Below are positions 49,323 through 53,639 of a stretch of 53,639 nt of DNA, one piece after another (within the stretch, counting starts at the first letter, position 1; every line of letters begins with the position of its first letter). The notes under the pieces are model-generated. The model was not told the origin of the DNA. It worked only from the letters and a program-made list of their open reading frames with translations, and did no database searches. The translations under genes and the position numbers were made by a program. Origin of the DNA: Bacilli bacterium (GTDB lineage: Bacteria > Bacillota_I > Bacilli_A > RF39 > UBA660); contig JAGCSA010000018.1 in assembly GCA_017964405.1 (NCBI GenBank), positions 1 through 53,639 on the forward strand, given 5' to 3'.

Positions 49323-49351
49323 TTGACAAAAAAGAAATATAAAAGTATACT
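49323..49351 (+). promoter_or_regulatory. Consensus sigma-A promoter
   Basis: TTGACA (49323-49328) and TATACT (49346-49351) with an ideal 17-base spacer, 33 bases before ATG 49385. Best -35 match seen in the window. Confidence 0.8.
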
Positions 49352-49384
49352 TAATATAGGAAATATGTTAGGAGGATACAATTT

Positions 49385-50662
49385 ATGGAACGAAAAATAG
49401 AAGAATTTTTTCAAAAATGGAAAAGCGATATTATTAGGAAACCCATGGTATTGTATGGACCAAAACAAATTGGAAAGACTTTTTCAGCATTAGCGTTTGG
49501 AGAAAAAGAATATAAGAATGTTGTTTACTTCAATACAGAGAATAATAAAGAATTATTAGATTTATTCACAAAAGAAAAATCAACAGAAAAGATTATCTTA
49601 AATCTTTCATTAGATAGTGGAGAAACCATTCTAAAAGAAGATACTTTAATTATCTTAGATAATGTTAATCATATAGAGATTATCAAAGGATTAAAATTAT
49701 TTGGTAGTGAACATAGTGCATATCATATAATCGCAATTACTTCTCGTAGGGAAAACCTAAATGATTTTAAAGGAGAAGAATTACAGTTCAAAGGAATGAG
49801 TGCTATGGACTTTGAAGAATATCTATGGGCTCATAACGAGAAGAACCTTACGGATTTAATTCGAGAATCCTTCCAAAAGAGAAAGACGTGTCCATTCCAC
49901 AAAGTAGCTTTAGAGTATTTTCAAAACTATTTAACGGTAGGTGGAATGCCAGAAGTCATTCAAGCAGAATTAGATGGAAAGAGTTCTTTTGAATTAGAAG
50001 CGATTAAACAAAAGATCATGGATATCTATAAAAAGGAAGTTGCCATGAATACAACCTTAATCGATATTCCAAGAGGATTAGAAGTACTAGATTCTCTTCC
50101 AGAACAATTGAAGAAAGATAATAAGAAGTTTCAATATGGAACGATGGGTACTGGAAAAAGAGCAAAAGAATATGATAGTGCCATTAATTATCTAGTAAAC
50201 AATCAATTGGTATATAGAAGTTATAAAATTAAGAATGTAAAATCACCTCTATCTAGTTGCAAAGATACCGATAGTTTCAAACTATATGCTGTAGATACCG
50301 GTATTTTATATACGATGCTTCATTTGAATTATAAGAAAGTACAAACAGATGAGAATATGAAAGAGACCTTATATGAAAATATGATTGCCAAATCATTAGT
50401 AGAAAATGGATACTCTCTCTTCTATTATCAATCAGAAGGAAAAGCAGAAGTCAACTTTGTTGTACAAAATAGAATGGGTCAAATTCTACCAATTGAAATT
50501 ACAACGAAGACAAATTCGAAAGCAAAATCTCTATCTGTCTTTATGAAGAAATATACTTCTTCCCAAGCATTTAGAGTAACAGAGAATAATTTCTCAACCA
50601 AGAAAGACATTCGGTATATTCCAATCTATGCAGTATTCTGCCTAGATTATAATAAACTATAA
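49385..50662 (+). CDS. AAA ATPase with DUF4143-type C-terminal domain
   Basis: 425 residues. Walker A is LYGPKQIGKTFSAL; the Walker B strand reads TLIILDNVNH, where most relatives have LDEV/LDEIQ, so the catalytic Glu is replaced by Asn. Sensor-like IIAITSRRENL and the family's MSAMDFEEYL and YLTVGGMPEVI follow. The C-terminal DUF4143 part has KLYAVDTGIL, ENMIAKSLVENGY, FYYQSEGKAEVNFVV and LPIEITTKTNSKAKSL, a nuclease-like pattern. These ATPases are common in anaerobes and poorly understood. AGGAGG precedes ATG 49385. Confidence 0.82.
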   Translation: MERKIEEFFQKWKSDIIRKPMVLYGPKQIGKTFSALAFGEKEYKNVVYFNTENNKELLDLFTKEKSTEKIILNLSLDSGETILKEDTLIILDNVNHIEIIKGLKLFGSEHSAYHIIAITSRRENLNDFKGEELQFKGMSAMDFEEYLWAHNEKNLTDLIRESFQKRKTCPFHKVALEYFQNYLTVGGMPEVIQAELDGKSSFELEAIKQKIMDIYKKEVAMNTTLIDIPRGLEVLDSLPEQLKKDNKKFQYGTMGTGKRAKEYDSAINYLVNNQLVYRSYKIKNVKSPLSSCKDTDSFKLYAVDTGILYTMLHLNYKKVQTDENMKETLYENMIAKSLVENGYSLFYYQSEGKAEVNFVVQNRMGQILPIEITTKTNSKAKSLSVFMKKYTSSQAFRVTENNFSTKKDIRYIPIYAVFCLDYNKL

Positions 50663-50674
50663 TAGGAGGTTCCC

Positions 50675-51004
50675 ATGAATACAGAAGAATATAATCGACT
50701 ATTAAGAAAGTATCAAGATTTAAAACTAGCAGGAGATATCCTACTAGGAATTGGTGGTACAGGATTCATTGGAAGTGTACTATCTCCTTTTGATTTTGAA
50801 GGACCTGTTATTGAAATCTTAACGGGAATCATTGCCATTATTGGTATCATCTTAAAGAAAGTAGGAGAAAACAAATTAGCAGATCTTCATGGAGTAGAGA
50901 CAACAGGCTTTAAAGCAGATGATAAAAAACAATTAGAAGATATACAAAAAAATATCGTAGAAACAACCAAACAAAGAAGAGAAAGAAAACAAAATAAGAA
51001 ATAA
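50675..51004 (+). CDS. Small hypothetical membrane protein
   Basis: 109 residues, not recognised. Two hydrophobic helices (about 18-36 and 45-62) flanked by a charged N-terminus and a helical Lys/Gln/Arg-rich C-terminus ending RRERKQNKK. The ribosome site TAGGAGG overlaps the stop of the preceding ATPase gene, so it is cotranscribed with it. It may be a membrane partner of the ATPase or independent. Confidence 0.65.
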   Translation: MNTEEYNRLLRKYQDLKLAGDILLGIGGTGFIGSVLSPFDFEGPVIEILTGIIAIIGIILKKVGENKLADLHGVETTGFKADDKKQLEDIQKNIVETTKQRRERKQNKK

Positions 51005-51035
51005 ATCTATTAGGACAACTAATAGATTTTTTTTT
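51003..51035 (+). terminator. Strong terminator before the S10 operon
   Basis: Perfect 11-bp stem AAATCTATTAG / CTAATAGATTT, loop GACAA, nine Ts; the first arm includes the last base pairs of the preceding stop. Confidence 0.9.
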
Positions 51036-51082
51036 ACAAATTTTACAAGAAAAACCATAAAAAAAATTTATGTAAAAAGTTG

Positions 51083-51111
51083 TTGATTTATTGATATACC
51101 TATGTTAAAAT
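51083..51111 (+). promoter_or_regulatory. Promoter of the S10 operon
   Basis: TTGATT (51083-51088) and TGT-TAAAAT (extended -10, 51103-51111) with a 17-base spacer; transcription should start near 51118. Confidence 0.7.
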
Positions 51112-51118
51112 TAAATAC

Positions 51119-51266
51119 GTGTGACTGCTTAGATGTGCGAGGTTGTCGATACACCAGGATAAGTTGATAATTATTTTCAAAGAAAATGTTAAAAACTTAC
51201 TCTTAAGAGTCGGGTTATTCGTACGGAGCAAGTCTATACTAGATATAGGCGAAGGGAGGATTTCAA
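51119..51266 (+). ncRNA. Structured 5' leader of the S10 operon (candidate ribosomal-protein autoregulatory RNA)
   Basis: About 148 bases between promoter and rpsJ, far longer than other leaders here, and with several stems: AAGTT / AACTT (51161, 51194) around ATTTTC / GAAAAT (51173-51178, 51182-51187); the palindrome ACTCTTAAGAGT (51199-51210); and GTCTATA / TATAGGC (51232-51238, 51244-51250) just before the ribosome site AAGGGAGGA. In E. coli the S10 operon leader binds L4; whether this one binds L4 or another protein is not known. No T-run that would mark an attenuator is present. Confidence 0.6.
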
Positions 51267-51578
51267 ATGTCAACAGAAAAGATTCGTATCAGAATTAAAG
51301 CTTATGATCATAGAATCTTAGATAATGCAGCAAAGAAAATTGTTGAAACTGTCAAGAGATCTGGTGGTAACATTTCTGGCCCAGTACCACTACCAACAGA
51401 AATTGAAAAGTTCACAATTCTAAGAGCTGTACACAAGTACAAAGATTCACGTGAGCAATTCGAAATGCGTACACACAAAAGATTGATTGATGTTAAGAAT
51501 CCAAGCAAGGAAACTATTGATGCATTAGCACATTTAGATTTACCAAGCGGAGTAGACATCGAAATAAAAACAAAATAA
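51267..51578 (+). CDS. rpsJ: 30S ribosomal protein S10
   Basis: 103 residues, full length. [14 protein letters not shown] at the start, [38 protein letters not shown] and [11 protein letters not shown] identify S10 (also NusE, the transcription antitermination factor). It opens the S10-spc-alpha cluster in the usual order. GGGAGGA precedes ATG 51267, just after the last leader stem. Codon and base use differ from the accessory genes, with more 'tct' and 'ctt' choices, as in highly expressed ribosomal genes. Confidence 0.98.
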   Translation: MSTEKIRIRIKAYDHRILDNAAKKIVETVKRSGGNISGPVPLPTEIEKFTILRAVHKYKDSREQFEMRTHKRLIDVKNPSKETIDALAHLDLPSGVDIEIKTK

Positions 51579-51592
51579 TGGAGGAAAAATAA

Positions 51593-52378
51593 ATGAAAGG
51601 AATCTTAGGTAAAAAAGTCGGAATGACTCAAGTTTTCACAAAAGATGGAAAACTTATCCCAGTTACTGTTGTTGAAGTAGAACCAAATGTGGTTACTCAA
51701 ATCAAAACAGTAGAAAAAGATGGTTATGATGCCATTCAACTTGCTACAGAATCTATTAGAGAGAAATCAAGTAACAAAGCTGAAATGGGTCATACGAAAA
51801 AAGCTAACACAACACCTAAGCGCTTCTTAAGAGAAATTAGAGGAGTTAATGTTAATGATTACACGTTAGGTCAAACAATCGGTGTAGACATTTTCGAAGC
51901 TGGAGAAATTGTTGATGTTACAGGAACCTCTAAAGGTAAAGGGTTCCAAGGTGTTATTAAACGCCACAACCAAAAAATTGGTCCAAAAGGACACGGTTCA
52001 CAATACCACAGAGGTGTTGGTTCTCTAGGTACATTACTTCCAATGCATGTACTTAAGGGAAAGAAAATGCCTGGACAAATGGGTAATGTTCAAAGAACTG
52101 TACAAAATCTTGAAATTGTATCAATCGATACAGAAAATAGTGTAATTTTAGTTAAAGGTAATGTTCCTGGTGCAAAGAAATCATTAGTAATGATTCGTAC
52201 CGCAGTAAAGAAACCAAATGAAAAGAATAATGCAGCTGATTTAATTACTTACGATCAAGCAGCAGAAGCAGTAGCAGAAGTAGAAGCTAGTGCAGATGCT
52301 CCTGAAGAAGTAGAAGAAGTAGTAGTTGAAGAAGCAGTTGCAGAAGAAACACCTGCTGAAGAAACAACAGAAGAATAA
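51593..52378 (+). CDS. rplC: 50S ribosomal protein L3 with acidic C-terminal extension
   Basis: 261 residues, about 50 longer than the usual 209. The core is standard L3: [60 protein letters not shown] and MPGQMGN, and [18 protein letters not shown]. It ends in a low-complexity tail (from about residue 215) of Ala, Glu and Val, with more than 20 Glu. Such acidic tails occur on L3 or other ribosomal proteins of some Firmicutes. GGAGGAAAAAT precedes ATG 51593. Confidence 0.97.
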   Translation: MKGILGKKVGMTQVFTKDGKLIPVTVVEVEPNVVTQIKTVEKDGYDAIQLATESIREKSSNKAEMGHTKKANTTPKRFLREIRGVNVNDYTLGQTIGVDIFEAGEIVDVTGTSKGKGFQGVIKRHNQKIGPKGHGSQYHRGVGSLGTLLPMHVLKGKKMPGQMGNVQRTVQNLEIVSIDTENSVILVKGNVPGAKKSLVMIRTAVKKPNEKNNAADLITYDQAAEAVAEVEASADAPEEVEEVVVEEAVAEETPAEETTEE

Positions 52379-52439
52379 TCATCACAGAGTAGTAAAAAGA
52401 ATAAAAAATAATACAAAGTGATGAAAGGAGGAATCATAG

Positions 52440-53066
52440 ATGAAAAAAGTAGAACTTTTAAATCTAAAAGGTGAAAAAGTAAAGGACATTAATTTAAACG
52501 AAGAAATATTTGGAATTACACCAAACAATGCAGTTTTAAATGATGCAATCATTTTATCAATGGCATCATTAAGACAAGGAACACATAAAACTAAAAATCG
52601 TTCAGAAGTTTCTGGTGGCGGAAGAAAACCATGGAGACAAAAAGGAACTGGACATGCACGTCAAGGTTCAATTAGAGCCGTTCAATGGGTAGGAGGAGGA
52701 CGTTATGGAACTCCAGTACCTAGAGACTATAGTAAAAAACAAAATAGAAAAGAAAGACAATTAGCAATTCGTACTGCTTTAACAGAAAAAGTAGATGCAA
52801 AAGAATTATTAGTAGTTGAAACATTAAAAGTAGAAACTCCTAAGACTTCAGAAATGAAGAAACTTCTTGAATCATTAAAAATAGCAGACAAGAAAGTATT
52901 ACTAGTTGTTAAAGAATTTGATGATAACATCATCTTAGCATCAAGAAATATTCAAAATCTTGTTCTTATCTTAGCAGATGAAATCAACGTATTAGATATC
53001 GTTGGTACAGATGTAATGGTAATGACAGAAGATGCATTAAAATATGTTGAGGAGGTGCTTAAATAA
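52440..53066 (+). CDS. rplD: 50S ribosomal protein L4
   Basis: 208 residues. L4 motifs: [33 protein letters not shown] (the loop that lines the exit tunnel), [13 protein letters not shown] and ALTEK. In E. coli L4 also represses its own operon by binding the leader; the structured leader before rpsJ makes that worth testing here. AAAGGAGGAA precedes ATG 52440; 61 bases lie between rplC and rplD. It overlaps rplW by one base. Confidence 0.98.
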   Translation: MKKVELLNLKGEKVKDINLNEEIFGITPNNAVLNDAIILSMASLRQGTHKTKNRSEVSGGGRKPWRQKGTGHARQGSIRAVQWVGGGRYGTPVPRDYSKKQNRKERQLAIRTALTEKVDAKELLVVETLKVETPKTSEMKKLLESLKIADKKVLLVVKEFDDNIILASRNIQNLVLILADEINVLDIVGTDVMVMTEDALKYVEEVLK

Positions 53067-53350
53067 TGAAAGACACAAAGTATTTAGAAATTATCAAAGC
53101 ACCAGTTGTAACTGAAAAATCAGAAACAGCAAAACAAGAAGGAAAATATACTTTTAAAGTTGATCCAAAAGCAAACAAACTTCAAATCAAAGAAGCAATT
53201 GAAAAATGCTTCAATGTAAAGGTTACTTCTATTAGAACAATCAATGTAAAACCTAAGAAGAGAAGAGTAGGACGCTATACTGGATTAACAAATCGTACAA
53301 AGAAAGCAATTGTTACTCTAGCAGATGGACAAACAATTGATCTTGGTTAG
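53066..53350 (+). CDS. rplW: 50S ribosomal protein L23
   Basis: 94 residues. [60 protein letters not shown] and [15 protein letters not shown] identify L23, which sits at the tunnel exit. It overlaps rplD by one base (ATAATG junction) and has AGGAGG inside the end of rplD. Confidence 0.98.
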   Translation: MKDTKYLEIIKAPVVTEKSETAKQEGKYTFKVDPKANKLQIKEAIEKCFNVKVTSIRTINVKPKKRRVGRYTGLTNRTKKAIVTLADGQTIDLG

Positions 53351-53364
53351 AAGGAGGAAATAGT

Positions 53365-53639
53365 ATGGCAATTAGAAATTTTAAACCTACTACACCAGGA
53401 CGTAGAAAAATGAGTACTTTAGTCAATGAAGAATTAACAACAAGTACTCCTGAAAAATCTCTTACAGTTACTATGAAGAAAAGTAGTGGCCGTAATAATC
53501 AAGGTAAGATTACAGTTCGTCATCAAGGTGGCGGAGTAAAAAGAAAATATCGTATCATTGATTTCAAAAGAAATAAACGAAACGTACCTGGATCAGTAGC
53601 AAGTATTGAATATGATCCAAACAGAACTGCAAACATTGC
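53365..53639 (+). CDS. rplB: 50S ribosomal protein L2, N-terminal part (partial)
   Basis: ATG 53365 follows AAGGAGGAAA; about 91 codons lie in the window and the gene runs off the right end. [39 protein letters not shown] and [13 protein letters not shown] are the standard L2 start. L2 binds 23S rRNA and is part of the peptidyl-transferase region. The gene order rpsJ-rplC-rplD-rplW-rplB is the standard S10 operon. Confidence 0.97.
   Translation, partial: MAIRNFKPTTPGRRKMSTLVNEELTTSTPEKSLTVTMKKSSGRNNQGKITVRHQGGGVKRKYRIIDFKRNKRNVPGSVASIEYDPNRTANI

Noticed and set aside
1..53639. tRNA, rRNA, riboswitch and insertion sequences
   Set aside because: None recognised: no cloverleaf with a GGTTCGA-type T-loop, no 16S/23S/5S stretch, no transposase, no known riboswitch core. 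Absence by eye is not proof.

Overview
The window is a strongly A+T-rich chromosomal segment of a low-GC Gram-positive bacterium (Firmicutes, class Bacilli; probably an uncultured gut-type lineage near the Mollicutes/Erysipelotrichia, such as the RF39 or CAG-288 groups). That placement is inferred from gene content and style; I ran no search. Supporting signs are heavy AGA/TTA codon use, a class B sortase with an NPxTx-type substrate, Spo0A, WhiA/YvcK, FtsEX with an M23 partner and Lgt. TGA is a true stop: several genes end in it, and prfB (RF2) keeps its autoregulatory frameshift at an in-frame TGA. The code is therefore table 11, not the Mollicutes code. PPi-type phosphofructokinase and an NfnAB pair suggest an anaerobe.

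Layout. (1) 1-140: C-terminal end of secA. (2) 141-20,714: about 20.5 kb of accessory genes lying between secA and prfB, which are neighbours in many Firmicutes. It holds a sortase and substrate, an HD hydrolase, an SDR, a transglutaminase-like protein, a 17-codon XRE-regulator stub, a deoxyribosyltransferase-like protein, a GNAT, a LOG hydrolase fused to an Ada-type zinc module, a carbohydrate-binding surface protein, PPi-PFK, several unknowns, a zinc-ribbon membrane protein with three Ltp-like repeats, NfnAB and a four-gene WXG100 cassette. (3) 20,733-26,461: prfB, two yitT paralogues, and ftsE-ftsX-M23 hydrolase. (4) 26,488-29,855: a large surface protein with a Hint (hedgehog/intein-like) domain and an unknown membrane protein. 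(5) 29,869-39,120: uvrB, a radical SAM gene, a convergent DUF805 gene, then uvrA-yvlD-like-lgt-yvcK-whiA. (6) 39,145-42,054: a TGS/uridine-kinase-like gene cut short by an in-frame stop, and a modular zinc-ribbon/PASTA-like protein. (7) 42,082-48,485: glycolysis (gap-slipin; pgk-unknown-flippase-glycosyltransferase-tpiA). (8) 48,503-51,035: spo0A, a DUF4143-type ATPase and a small membrane protein. (9) 51,083-end: the S10 ribosomal protein operon with a structured leader (rpsJ, rplC, rplD, rplW, rplB start).

Regulation is very compact. Most units end in a short hairpin plus T-run and are followed within a few to about 50 bases by an extended -10 box (TGnTATAAT or close variants) lying only 16-35 bases from the next start codon, usually without a recognisable -35. 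Full -35/-10 promoters are seen only before gap, the DUF4143 ATPase and rpsJ. Several terminator hairpins include the stop codon of the gene they end.

The best candidates for undescribed biology are the WXG100 cassette (two WXG100-like proteins, twin mRNA hairpins, an unknown protein and a protein with a glycine-rich hydrophobic segment, no secretion ATPase in view), the Hint-domain surface protein, the LOG-Ada fusion beside a deoxyribosyltransferase-like gene, the Ltp-repeat membrane protein, and the nonsense-interrupted kinase whose conserved tail survives after the stop. No rRNA, tRNA, CRISPR array, insertion sequence or riboswitch was recognised.
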